Assembly: GCF_021233415.1 (NCBI RefSeq)
Contig: NZ_CP089466.1
Coordinates: forward strand, 434,001-498,000
Reading direction: 5' to 3'
Length of the DNA: 64,000 nt
DNA from: Halobacterium litoreum
GTDB taxonomy: Archaea > Halobacteriota > Halobacteria > Halobacteriales > Halobacteriaceae
Below, piece after piece: positions 35,362 through 43,298 of this stretch (the first letter of the stretch is position 1; each line of letters opens with the position of its first letter). Both the position numbers and the translations under genes were made by a program. Below the pieces are notes generated by a model that searched no databases, was not told the origin of the DNA, and saw only the letters and a program-made list of their open reading frames with translations.

Positions 35362-36845
35362 TCGGCGCGCGACGGGTCGAAGTACGCCTCGCGGTTCTCG
35401 GAGGTGGCGGGCGCGGTGACGGCGGAGACGCCGACGGTGAGCGCGAGGCCGAGGACGAGGCCGACGATTTGGTTGAACCACCCGAAGTACGTCGACGCGA
35501 GAATCGGAACGCCGGCGACTGAGAGGGTCGGGCCGAACGTCGTCGCGAGGTAGAACGCCTGGCTGCCGGCGACGCCCGCGAGCATCCCGGACTTGGTGGT
35601 GTGGCGCCAGTAGAGCGCGACGGCGACCGGCGGCGCGAGTTGGGCGAACCCGCCGAACGCGGTCTCGCCGACTTCCAGTAGGCTGCCGGGGCGGAACAGG
35701 CTCCCGACGAACGCCGCGATGGCGAACGCGGCGACGCCGACGCGCCCGAGGAAGTCCTCGCGGCGGTCGCTCGCGTCGGCGTTGACGAACGGCCGGTAGA
35801 GGTCCCGCGTGAAGTACGACGACCCGGAGAGCAGCATCGAGTCCGAGGAACTCATCATCGCGGCGAGCGCGCCGGCGACGACGAGCGCGGCGAACCAGCC
35901 GGGCGTGTACTCGTTCAGGAGGACGGGGACGATGTTCTCGCCCTGCGGGAGCGCGATGCCGACGCCCTGCGCCCACGCGCCCATCAGGAACGCCGGAACG
36001 AACAGGAGCACGACCAGCAGCGGCCACACCGCGAACGTGCGTTTGAGGACGCGTTCGGACTTCGCGACGAAAAAGCGCTGGTTCACCTGCGGGAACATCG
36101 TCACGCCGAACGCGATGCCGATGGCCTGCGAGAGCATCCACTGCGGGGTGTTCGGGCCGCCGCCGAGCGCGCGGAACTCCGCGGTGAGCGCGCCCGAGAG
36201 GCCGCCGGTCGTTCCCGATATCTCCGCGGCAATCCAGAGGAACGCGACCCACGTGACGCCGAGCATGAACACGCCCTGCAGGGTGTCGGTCCACGCGACG
36301 CCGCGCATCCCGGAGAGCGCGACGTACAGTATCATGAACAGCGTGATGAAGCCCGCGCCGGCCCAGTACGGCACGGCCCCGTTCGTGAGGCCGGCTAGCG
36401 CTTCGCCCGCGCCGATTTGCTGGAGCATCACGTACGGGAACAGCCAGAAGATGGAGACAGCGGCGACGAGGCCGCGGAGGGTGCGGGAGCCAAAGCGGTC
36501 GCCGAGCATCTCGCCGAGCGTGACGTAGCCGTGTTCGTTGCCGAGGAGCCACTGGCGGTAGCCGAGCAGATACCAGAGCAGGCCGAAGAGGACGCCGTCC
36601 ATCAGCCCCATCACGAGAATCCACTCGGGGCCGGTGGCGTACGCGATGTTCGGGCCGGCGAAGAACGTGAACGCGGACAGCAGCGTGGCGAACGTCGTGA
36701 ACAGGAGGACGCCGGTGCCGAGGCCGCGCCCGGCGAGGTAGTAGTCTTCGGCCGTGCGGTCGGTGGCGCGGTACGCGACGACGCCGACAGCGAGCGCGAC
36801 CACCATGTAGGCGGCGACGACGCCGATTTCGACGAGGACGCTCAC
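35358..36845 (-). CDS. Sodium:solute symporter (SSS family)
   Basis: The product has 495 residues and about 13 transmembrane helices. Early sequence VGVVAYRATDRTAEDYYLAGR and GNEHGYVTLGEMLGDRFGS are the SSS signature; ALAAMMSSSDSMLLSGSSYFTRDLY contains the Na2-site Ser/Thr. The start is GTG 36843-36845, overlapping the stop of the DUF3311 gene. The substrate is probably an organic acid or amino acid; the specific one is unknown. Confidence 0.92.
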   Translation of the reverse strand: MSVLVEIGVVAAYMVVALAVGVVAYRATDRTAEDYYLAGRGLGTGVLLFTTFATLLSAFTFFAGPNIAYATGPEWILVMGLMDGVLFGLLWYLLGYRQWLLGNEHGYVTLGEMLGDRFGSRTLRGLVAAVSIFWLFPYVMLQQIGAGEALAGLTNGAVPYWAGAGFITLFMILYVALSGMRGVAWTDTLQGVFMLGVTWVAFLWIAAEISGTTGGLSGALTAEFRALGGGPNTPQWMLSQAIGIAFGVTMFPQVNQRFFVAKSERVLKRTFAVWPLLVVLLFVPAFLMGAWAQGVGIALPQGENIVPVLLNEYTPGWFAALVVAGALAAMMSSSDSMLLSGSSYFTRDLYRPFVNADASDRREDFLGRVGVAAFAIAAFVGSLFRPGSLLEVGETAFGGFAQLAPPVAVALYWRHTTKSGMLAGVAGSQAFYLATTFGPTLSVAGVPILASTYFGWFNQIVGLVLGLALTVGVSAVTAPATSENREAYFDPSRAD

Positions 36846-37051
36846 GCGGACCCCTCCACGAACGTCCCCCAGTCGCGGCGCGCGAACGCGGCGAACGCGA
36901 GGCTGGCGGCGACCATCCAGCCGACGTGCCACCACAGCCACAGCGGGAGACCGGCGACGAGCGTGTCGTTCCGCCAGAGGAACCACGGGATGCTAAACGC
37001 CACGAGCGCGGCGAAGACGACGCCCCACCCGACGGCTTCGCGAGACGGCAT
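36842..37051 (-). CDS. DUF3311 small membrane protein, partner of the symporter
   Basis: The product has 69 residues and two hydrophobic helices (GVVFAALVAFSIPWFLW and WWHVGWMVAASLAFAAFA). DUF3311 proteins are commonly encoded just before SSS symporters, and here the stop overlaps the symporter start (GTGA). A TTTAACC box (complement of 37078-37084) gives a leaderless start. It may be an accessory subunit. Confidence 0.85.
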   Translation of the reverse strand: MPSREAVGWGVVFAALVAFSIPWFLWRNDTLVAGLPLWLWWHVGWMVAASLAFAAFARRDWGTFVEGSA

Positions 37052-37197
37052 ATCGACGAGACGTTCCCTACACGCACGGTTAAACGTTGCTTACGGTCGC
37101 CGAATCGGCGTTTCGGAGAACTTTTCTCTCGGGCAGTCGGTCGTCGCGACAGCTATTTCCCGCGCGCCCGCCTACCACACTGACAGAACCGAGACCG

Positions 37198-38469
37198 ATG
37201 GAGGACACCGCGAAGTACCTGATTCACGCCGACCTCGTCGCCGACGGTATCGTGGAGCGAAGCGACGTCGTCGGGGCGGCGTTCGGGCAGACCGAGGGGT
37301 TGCTCGGGGACGACCTCGACATCCGCGACCTGCAGGACTCCGCGAAACTCGGCCGCATCGACGTCTCCGTCGATAGCGAGGGCGGCCAGTCCTTCGGTCA
37401 CATCACCATCGCGTCCAGTCTCGACCGCGTGGAGACGGCGACGCTCGCGGCCGCACTGGAGGCCGTCGAGCGCATCGGGCCGTGTCGCGCGCAGGTCGAA
37501 GTCAACCGCATCGAGGACGTGCGCGCGGCCAAGCGCCGCGAGGTCGTCGACCGCGCGAAGGAACTGCTCGCGAACGCCTTCGACGAGGGCGCCATCGACT
37601 CCGACGACATCCTCCGGGAGGTCCGGGAGAGCGTGCGCGTCGAGGACATCACCGACTACGAGGGCTACCCCGCCGGGCCGAACGTCGCGTCCAGCGACGC
37701 CGTCGTGGTCGTCGAGGGGCGGGCCGACGTGGTGACGCTTCTCGGCTACGGCATCAAGAACGCCGTCGCCGTCGAGGGGACGAACGTCCCGGAGGAAATC
37801 GCGGCGCTCACGAACGAACGCACGACGACGGCGTTCCTCGACGGCGACCGCGGCGGCGACCTCATCCGCCGGGAACTCGAACAGGTCGGGGACGTGGACT
37901 ACGTCGCTCGCGCGCCCGCCGGCGAGTCAGTCGAAGACCTCTCCCGGCAGGCCGTCGACACCGCGCTCCGCGAGAAGCAGCCGGTCGGGGACGCCGAGGA
38001 CGCCGCGGGCGCGAACGTCGACGCCGCACTCGGCGCCGAGGAAGACGAGGCGACCGCGGCGACGGACGGGAGCGCGACCCCGGCGCCCGCCGCGACCGAC
38101 GCCGAGTCGCCGAGCGAACCGAGCGTCGAGGATTCGGCGACCGAGGCGGACGACGCGGCGGCCGAACCCGCCGACGAGGCGGTGCCGAAGACGCTCGCCG
38201 ACCACGTCGACGAGGTCGTCGGCGCCGGGACGGTGCGTCTGCTCGGGGACGACCTCGACGCCGTCTGCGAGTCGCCGGCCGGCGACGCCTTCGACGCGCT
38301 CGAAAGCGCGGACACGGCGCCGAACGTGGTGGTCGTGGACGGCACCGTCACCCAGAAACTACTCGACTTGGCGGCTCAGCGCGGCGTCGGCACGGTCGTC
38401 GGCGCCGACACCGGCGAGTTCGTGAAACAGCCGGCGAGCGTGCGCGTTCACGACGCGACCGCCTACTGA
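37198..38469 (+). CDS. dnaG: Archaeal DnaG-type primase
   Basis: The product has 423 residues. The N-terminus MEDTAKYLIHADLVADGIVE is the archaeal DnaG domain; the TOPRIM domain has DAVVVVEGRADVVTLL with its Glu and then FLDGDRGGDL with the DxD pair. An Ala/Glu/Asp-rich low-complexity linker (about 265-330) separates a C-terminal domain. Archaeal DnaG binds the exosome and can make primers; which role dominates here cannot be told. ATG 37198-37200. Confidence 0.96.
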   Translation: MEDTAKYLIHADLVADGIVERSDVVGAAFGQTEGLLGDDLDIRDLQDSAKLGRIDVSVDSEGGQSFGHITIASSLDRVETATLAAALEAVERIGPCRAQVEVNRIEDVRAAKRREVVDRAKELLANAFDEGAIDSDDILREVRESVRVEDITDYEGYPAGPNVASSDAVVVVEGRADVVTLLGYGIKNAVAVEGTNVPEEIAALTNERTTTAFLDGDRGGDLIRRELEQVGDVDYVARAPAGESVEDLSRQAVDTALREKQPVGDAEDAAGANVDAALGAEEDEATAATDGSATPAPAATDAESPSEPSVEDSATEADDAAAEPADEAVPKTLADHVDEVVGAGTVRLLGDDLDAVCESPAGDAFDALESADTAPNVVVVDGTVTQKLLDLAAQRGVGTVVGADTGEFVKQPASVRVHDATAY

Positions 38470-38531
38470 TTAGGGTGTGGTTTTCTCGGACAGGTACTGT
38501 TGGAGTTCTAAAACAGCGTTTTGGATACCAT

Positions 38532-38648
38532 CTCGAAATCCCCTGCTCGCTCGCGGTCGCTCGCTGGCATATCGCTCACTCCGTTCTCGATAGCGGCCAC
38601 CGAGACGACCACGACGAACGCGAGCGAGCAGCCCCTTTCAATCCCACC
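38532..38648 (-). repeat. Dispersed hairpin repeat, copy D
   Basis: Read on the minus strand it begins GGGATTGAAAGGGGC and ends GGGGATTTCGAGA. The stem TGCTCGCTCGCG (38544-38555) pairs perfectly over 12 bp with CGCGAGCGAGCA (38619-38630). The stem sequence is unrelated to those of A, B and C, yet the border words are nearly the same. The loop has GGAGTGAGCGAT instead of CGAAGCGAG. It is head-to-head with copy C. Confidence 0.72.
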
Positions 38649-38677
38649 CTCGACCGGTTGGTCAGCCGGTATTGGAC

Positions 38678-38787
38678 GGGACTGAAAGGGGCGGTCGGCT
38701 CGGTGAACCTCGGCGACGCAAGGACCGCAGGCTGGAGGCCGAGGACCGAAGCGAGCCGCGGGAGCCGAGCCGACCGGGGCTTTCGAG
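38678..38787 (+). repeat. Dispersed hairpin repeat, copy C
   Basis: The borders are GGGACTGAAAGGGGC (38678-38692) and GGGGCTTTCGAG (38776-38787). The stem GGTCGGCTCGG (38693-38703) pairs perfectly with 38765-38775. An inner stem CCTCGG/CCGAGG brackets GACGCAAG (38715-38722), followed by CGAAGCGAG. Together C and D fill most of the 357-base gap between dnaG and the DUF92 gene; there is no gene there. Confidence 0.75.
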
Positions 38788-38826
38788 GTGGAACTAACAC
38801 CGACGACGTCCTCCGAACCGGCCACT

Positions 38827-40149
38827 TCAAACGAGACCGACCGCGAGCGCCAGCAGGCCGCCGGCGACGCCGCCGGTGAGCGTCGCGAGGAAGTTCACGC
38901 CCTGATTCCCGACGATGCCGCCCTCGACGGTGGCGCCGGCGAGGCTGTCGGCGGTCATGCCCGCGATACCGGCGAGGACGACGACGCCCGTCGCCGCCGC
39001 GCCGAAGTCGAAGACGGCGACGCAGAGTCCCGCGATGACGGCGGCGCCCGCGACGCCCGCGAGTTCGCCCTGCCACGTCACCGCGCCGTCGGTGCCGGGT
39101 TCGACGCGCTCGAAGGTCGTGACCAGCCGCGGGTCGTCGAAGAGGCCGCCGACCTCCGAGGACAGCGTGTCCGCGAGCGCGGTGGCGATGCTGCCGGCGT
39201 AGGCGAACTGGTAGGCCGTGTCCGACAGCGGTACGTGGGCGTGGGCGGCGTACAACAGGAGCGCGAACAGCGCCGCGGCGGAGTTCCCGAGGACGTTTCC
39301 GGTGCCGCGAGCGCCCTCGTTGGGCTCCGCGACGCCGCGTTCGAGTTTCTGGTCGTACCGGAACTTCGTCGTCAGACTCCCCACCGCGAAGAACGCGATG
39401 AGCAACACGAACCAGCCGTAGCCGCCGAGTACGACGGCGAGCAGACCGAGGAAGACGCCCGTGAGCATCCCCGCGACCGAGGTCGCGCCGAGCGCGTGGG
39501 AGGCGTAGCCGAACGCGGCGGTGACGCCGAGCGCCACCAGCACGCGCTCCCACGCGGTCGCCGGCGGAACGGCGTCGAGGGGCGCGAGCACGGCGAACAG
39601 CCACAGCAGGAGCGCGACCGTCACCAAGACGACGGGGTCGTCGCGAACGGAGAAGAACGTCCGCAGGATGCCCGCGAGCAGCGCCGCGCTCGACGCGATG
39701 AACACCCAGTGGGGGTAGTTCGCGGTCGCGTCGGTGAGCGCGGCGACGACTGCCTGGCCGGCGAGCGCGGCGAGCGCGCCGAGCACGACGAAGCCGACCA
39801 TCGAGAGCGCCCGGTGTTCCCGGTACTGGAGCACGAGACGGCGCCCGAGGTCGCCGTACCCGACGACGAGCACGCTCGCGACGAACACGCCGACCGGCAC
39901 GTCGAATATCGGGACGAGCAGGCCGACGCCGGTCGCGGCGAGCGCGAACGACACGAGCGTCCGCAGGCGCTCGTCGCGTCGGTCGCGGGCCGTCGAGAAC
40001 ACCTCGAACAGCCAGCCGTCGGTTATCGTCGCGCCGAGGACGGCGACCACGGCGAACGGCACCGCGGCTGCGCGGCCCAACAGCGGTGCCGACAGCGACA
40101 GCGTCGCCACGAGCGCGAACGCCGCGGCGCGCCGCAGACTCCAGTTCAC
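38827..40149 (-). CDS. DUF92-family membrane protein (prenyl-phosphate kinase-like), two-part
   Basis: The product has 440 residues and about 12 hydrophobic helices. The C-terminal half (about 200-440) is the DUF92/TMEM19 domain: HALGATSVAGMLTGVFLG, KFRYDQKLERGVAE, GTGNVLGNSAAALFALL, ATALADTLSSEVGGL and DSLAGATVEGG. Plant VTE6 of this family phosphorylates phytyl phosphate. The N-terminal half resembles dolichol/phytol-kinase-like membrane proteins. Its divergent neighbour is a cis-prenyltransferase homologue, which suggests polyprenol phosphate metabolism; this is inference. Confidence 0.82.
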   Translation of the reverse strand: MNWSLRRAAAFALVATLSLSAPLLGRAAAVPFAVVAVLGATITDGWLFEVFSTARDRRDERLRTLVSFALAATGVGLLVPIFDVPVGVFVASVLVVGYGDLGRRLVLQYREHRALSMVGFVVLGALAALAGQAVVAALTDATANYPHWVFIASSAALLAGILRTFFSVRDDPVVLVTVALLLWLFAVLAPLDAVPPATAWERVLVALGVTAAFGYASHALGATSVAGMLTGVFLGLLAVVLGGYGWFVLLIAFFAVGSLTTKFRYDQKLERGVAEPNEGARGTGNVLGNSAAALFALLLYAAHAHVPLSDTAYQFAYAGSIATALADTLSSEVGGLFDDPRLVTTFERVEPGTDGAVTWQGELAGVAGAAVIAGLCVAVFDFGAAATGVVVLAGIAGMTADSLAGATVEGGIVGNQGVNFLATLTGGVAGGLLALAVGLV

Positions 40150-40235
40150 GTCCTCCGTCGGTTGACCGGGGCCGCACTTAACTTCCCCGAACCCGGACCC
40201 GCAACGTTTTGAACGACGGCGGCCGATTCGAGTGC

Positions 40236-40844
40236 GTGGGACTGTACGACCGCTACCTCGCGCTCCGGGTGCGCAGACACGACGCCGCGGCGCCCGACCA
40301 CGTCGCGCTCGTCATCACGGAGCGCGACCTGCTGGAAGCCGGCGCGTACGACACGCTCGCGGCGTTCTACGACTGGGCGTTCGACTACGGCGCCGAGCGC
40401 GTCACCGTCTACGTGAGCGTGCTCGACGAGGCCGCGGTGCCGACGCTCGAACGGGAACTCGCGAACGTTCCGGCGCCCCGCGAGGTCGCGGTGCGCGGCC
40501 CCGAGGACGACCGGCGCGCCGACGCCCCGATTCAGGTGAGCGTCGGGCACGGCGGCAAACGCGAGTTCGCGACGGCCGTCCGGAACGTCGCCGAGGCCGT
40601 CGACGCCGGCGACCTCGACCCCGAGGACGTGGACGAGTCGACCGTCGAGTCCGAACTCGTGTTCCCCGAGGAACCCGACCTCGTCATCAAGACCGGCGCG
40701 GAGCGCCTCTCGGATTTCATGATTTGGCAGTCGGTCTACTCGGAACTCTACTTCACGGACGTGAACTGGCGGGACTTCCGCAAGCGGGACTACCTGCGCG
40801 CGGTCTTGGACTACGAGAACCGACAGCGCCGGTTCGGCCGGTAA
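40236..40844 (+). CDS. Non-catalytic cis-prenyltransferase-like subunit
   Basis: The product has 202 residues from GTG 40236 (MGLYDRYLALRVRRHD); TTG 40209 was rejected. It follows the UppS fold but where UppS has DGNRR it has TERDLL, so the catalytic Asp motif is lost. Later parts are recognisable: RNVAEAVDAGDLDPEDV is shared with the catalytic paralogue at 41762, then LVIKTGAERLSDFMIWQ. It ends RRFGR, giving an RxG motif at residues 199-201, a feature of the NgBR/Nus1-type subunit. It probably forms a heterodimer with the 41762 product. Confidence 0.82.
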   Translation: MGLYDRYLALRVRRHDAAAPDHVALVITERDLLEAGAYDTLAAFYDWAFDYGAERVTVYVSVLDEAAVPTLERELANVPAPREVAVRGPEDDRRADAPIQVSVGHGGKREFATAVRNVAEAVDAGDLDPEDVDESTVESELVFPEEPDLVIKTGAERLSDFMIWQSVYSELYFTDVNWRDFRKRDYLRAVLDYENRQRRFGR

Positions 40845-40872
40845 TCCCTGGGGCCCGGACGGTAAGCCCGGC

Positions 40873-41718
40873 TTACTCGCCGTCCTGCGGCGGCGTCCCC
40901 CACGCCGCCCGCGCTTCCTCGACGGCCTCGCCGACGAACGCGCCTCGGTAGCCGAAGATGTCGTCGTAGCCCGTCTCGGACATCAGAATCGGGTAGAACG
41001 ACTCGTCGGCCACGAACTCCTCGTCGGTCGTCTCGGCGTACGTCTCGCCGGCCTCGACGCGCTCGAAGTTCTGTGCGAGCAACTGGGCGTCCTCCTCTTC
41101 GGGCTTCTCGGCGACGCTCTCGGCGGTGTAGAAGTCCGGGTCGCTCTCGGGGGGCTCCTCGGGGAGCGCGTCGGTCAGGCGGAGGAACGCGCGCACCATC
41201 TTCGTCGCGTTCGTCGTCGCGTTCTCCGTGAGTTGACGGCCCGCCTCCACGGTGACGACGCCCTCGCAGGACGTGAACGCGCCGTCCACCGCCGGGTCGT
41301 GGTTCACGACGTTCGACACCGGCAGTTGGCTCGCCACGGCCTGCGCGTCCGGGTTCGACCCGGAGACGAACGCCAGCGGCTCCACGGAGGAGTGCGTCGA
41401 GTGAATCGAGAGCGTCAGGCAGTCCGCGAGCTCGGCCTTCAGTTCCGCGGCGAGCCGACGCTCCCGGTCCTCGGAGCCCGGGTCGCCGGGGAACACGCGG
41501 TTCATGTCCGCGTCGAGATACCGGCGGTGTGCGACCGCCGCGGCGGGGTTCGCGAGCACGAACTTCACCGGACGCTGGAGTTCCGGGTCCCTGTCGAGGA
41601 CGTGCTGTATCGCGCGCGGCCCGCTCGGTTCGTCGCCGTGAACGCCGCCGACCACGGCGAGGTCCGGGTCGCCGTCCCCCAGTACTGTCGTGTCGATGTG
41701 GACGTCGTCGCCGAACAC
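40873..41718 (-). CDS. Succinylglutamate desuccinylase/aspartoacylase-type zinc hydrolase
   Basis: The product has 281 residues from GTG 41716-41718. The zinc motif HGDEPSG near residue 27, NPAAAVAHRRYLDADMNRVFPG, and the later His in SIHSTHSS are typical of the AstE/AspA carboxypeptidase-like fold. The C-terminal beta-domain is Glu-rich. The substrate is unknown. It lies 43 bases after uppS on the same strand, so they may be co-transcribed. Confidence 0.87.
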   Translation of the reverse strand: MFGDDVHIDTTVLGDGDPDLAVVGGVHGDEPSGPRAIQHVLDRDPELQRPVKFVLANPAAAVAHRRYLDADMNRVFPGDPGSEDRERRLAAELKAELADCLTLSIHSTHSSVEPLAFVSGSNPDAQAVASQLPVSNVVNHDPAVDGAFTSCEGVVTVEAGRQLTENATTNATKMVRAFLRLTDALPEEPPESDPDFYTAESVAEKPEEEDAQLLAQNFERVEAGETYAETTDEEFVADESFYPILMSETGYDDIFGYRGAFVGEAVEEARAAWGTPPQDGE

Positions 41719-41761
41719 GCCACGTACTACTGCCAGCGCGCACGTAAGGCCGGTGGCCGAC

Positions 41762-42670
41762 TCAGTCAGCCGACCGACCGTCGCCGTCCACGTCCTCCGG
41801 GGGGTCGGGGAGCGTCCCCTTCAGTCGGTCGAGGACGCGCCGCGCCTCCTTGACTTCGGTGCCGAGCGACCGGACGAGCGCGAGCGCGCGCTTCGCTCGC
41901 GTGCGCCGCCACGACGCCTCGCGGGACTCGTAGGTACGGACGGCGCGCAGGAAGTCGACCTTCGAGAACTCCGGCCAGTACGGCGTACAGAAGAAGACCG
42001 CGGCCTCGCTCCCGTTGGCGTGCCACGGTAGGAAATTCGACGTGCGCTCGGCGCCGCCGGTGCGGATGATGAGGTCGACGTCCCGCGCGGGACTGGCGTG
42101 GAGCCGGGACTCGATTTCGCTCACGCCCACGTCCTCGGGGTCGAGGTCGCCGGCGTCGACGGCCTCGGCGACGTCTCGTGCGGCGCCGAGCAGTTCGGCT
42201 CGCCCGCCGTACGCGAGCGCGATGTTCAGCGTGAAGCCGTCGTAGCCCGCGGTGCGGCGCTGGGCGTAGTCGACGGCGTCCTGCACGCGGTCGGGGAGCA
42301 GGTCGGTGTCGCCGATGGCGCGAATCCGGACGCCCTGCTCGTGGACGCGGTCGGCGTCCGCGAACTCGCGGAGTTTCTCCACGAGCAGGTCGAAGAGGTG
42401 TTCGTTCTGGTCGTCCGGGCGGTCGAAGTTCTCCGTGGAGAACGTGTACAGCGTGAGTTCCTCGACGCCCATCTCGGCACACCAGTCGAGAACCCGCTCG
42501 GTGGTCTGGGCGCCGTGCTGGTGGCCGCGGCTCGCGTCCTGCCCGCGCTCGCGAGCGTACCGTCGGTTACCGTCCTGGATGACGGCGACGTGCGCGGGCG
42601 CGCCGTCGATTTCGCGCCGGAGCACGCGCTCGTACACCGCGTCGACTGCCCCGCGAGCCCACTCTCGCAT
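41762..42670 (-). CDS. uppS: Catalytic cis-prenyltransferase (undecaprenyl/dolichyl diphosphate synthase)
   Basis: The product has 302 residues from ATG 42668-42670. A CTCATAC box (complement of 42695-42701) is correctly spaced; GTG 42692-42694 is the alternative. Catalytic Asp33 lies in AVIQDGNRRYAR, with FSTENFDRP and RTGGAERTSNFLPW downstream. The C-terminus continues about 50 residues past the usual end and has no RxG motif, unlike homodimeric bacterial UppS. The product should be the polyprenyl carrier for N-glycosylation. Together with the 40236 protein it looks like a two-subunit enzyme. Confidence 0.92.
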   Translation of the reverse strand: MREWARGAVDAVYERVLRREIDGAPAHVAVIQDGNRRYARERGQDASRGHQHGAQTTERVLDWCAEMGVEELTLYTFSTENFDRPDDQNEHLFDLLVEKLREFADADRVHEQGVRIRAIGDTDLLPDRVQDAVDYAQRRTAGYDGFTLNIALAYGGRAELLGAARDVAEAVDAGDLDPEDVGVSEIESRLHASPARDVDLIIRTGGAERTSNFLPWHANGSEAAVFFCTPYWPEFSKVDFLRAVRTYESREASWRRTRAKRALALVRSLGTEVKEARRVLDRLKGTLPDPPEDVDGDGRSAD

Positions 42671-42829
42671 CGGTTGAACGGACGGCAGACTCACGTATGA
42701 GTTTTCTGCTCCGGTGGAGATAGTCGCAAAAACGACTCGCGGGCCGGCTCCGCGGGGGCGAGCCGGGAGACGGCGCCGAGAGCCGGTCGAATCGCCACAC
42801 GTATTGCGGGCAACGTCTACCCTTCAGGC

Positions 42830-43246
42830 ATGAGCGAGACGGCGAACGCGGACCTCTATCGGCGGACGGTCGACCTCCTCCAGCCCGGCGACATCGAACT
42901 CGCTGGCGCGGTCGTCCACACCGACTACGACAGCGACGAGGAGAGCCTGCTCCACCAACTGACCCTCGACGCGGGCGACGCAATCGCGGGCCACGCCGAG
43001 AAGGGCGACACGTACGTCTACTCGGGCAACGACAGCGACGAGTTCGGCGTGAACCAGCACCAGGGGCTGACCCTCGACGGCGACGAGTTCGTCTGGGAGT
43101 GCCAGCAGTTGCTCCGTGACGGGCGCTTCGACCTCGTACTGTACTGGGAGGCGACCGGCGACCACGACGCCGTCCTCGAGGACATCCGGGCGGTCGAGGG
43201 CGCCGGCGAGGTGGTCGGCGTCACCGAGGACGGGTTCGACGCCTGA
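42830..43246 (+). CDS. Haloarchaeal uncharacterised protein (DUF5778-like)
   Basis: The product has 138 residues beginning MSETANADLYRRTVDLLQPGD. It is strongly acidic with a compact alpha/beta order ending ILEDIRAVEGAGEVVG-like sequence, and has no membrane segment. Many haloarchaea carry it; the family number is from memory. It lies 53 bases before the siroheme genes and could be co-transcribed. Function unknown. The gap 42671-42829 shows only the uppS promoter. Confidence 0.72.
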   Translation: MSETANADLYRRTVDLLQPGDIELAGAVVHTDYDSDEESLLHQLTLDAGDAIAGHAEKGDTYVYSGNDSDEFGVNQHQGLTLDGDEFVWECQQLLRDGRFDLVLYWEATGDHDAVLEDIRAVEGAGEVVGVTEDGFDA

Positions 43247-43298
43247 GGAGGCTCGCTGGAGTCGGGTCGTTTATTGGGCGTGACGCCCGACTACGCGT

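Noticed and set aside
40209-40235. TTG start for the non-catalytic cis-prenyltransferase
   Set aside because: GTG 40236 begins the recognisable domain (MGLYDRYL) and the extra nine residues have no support.
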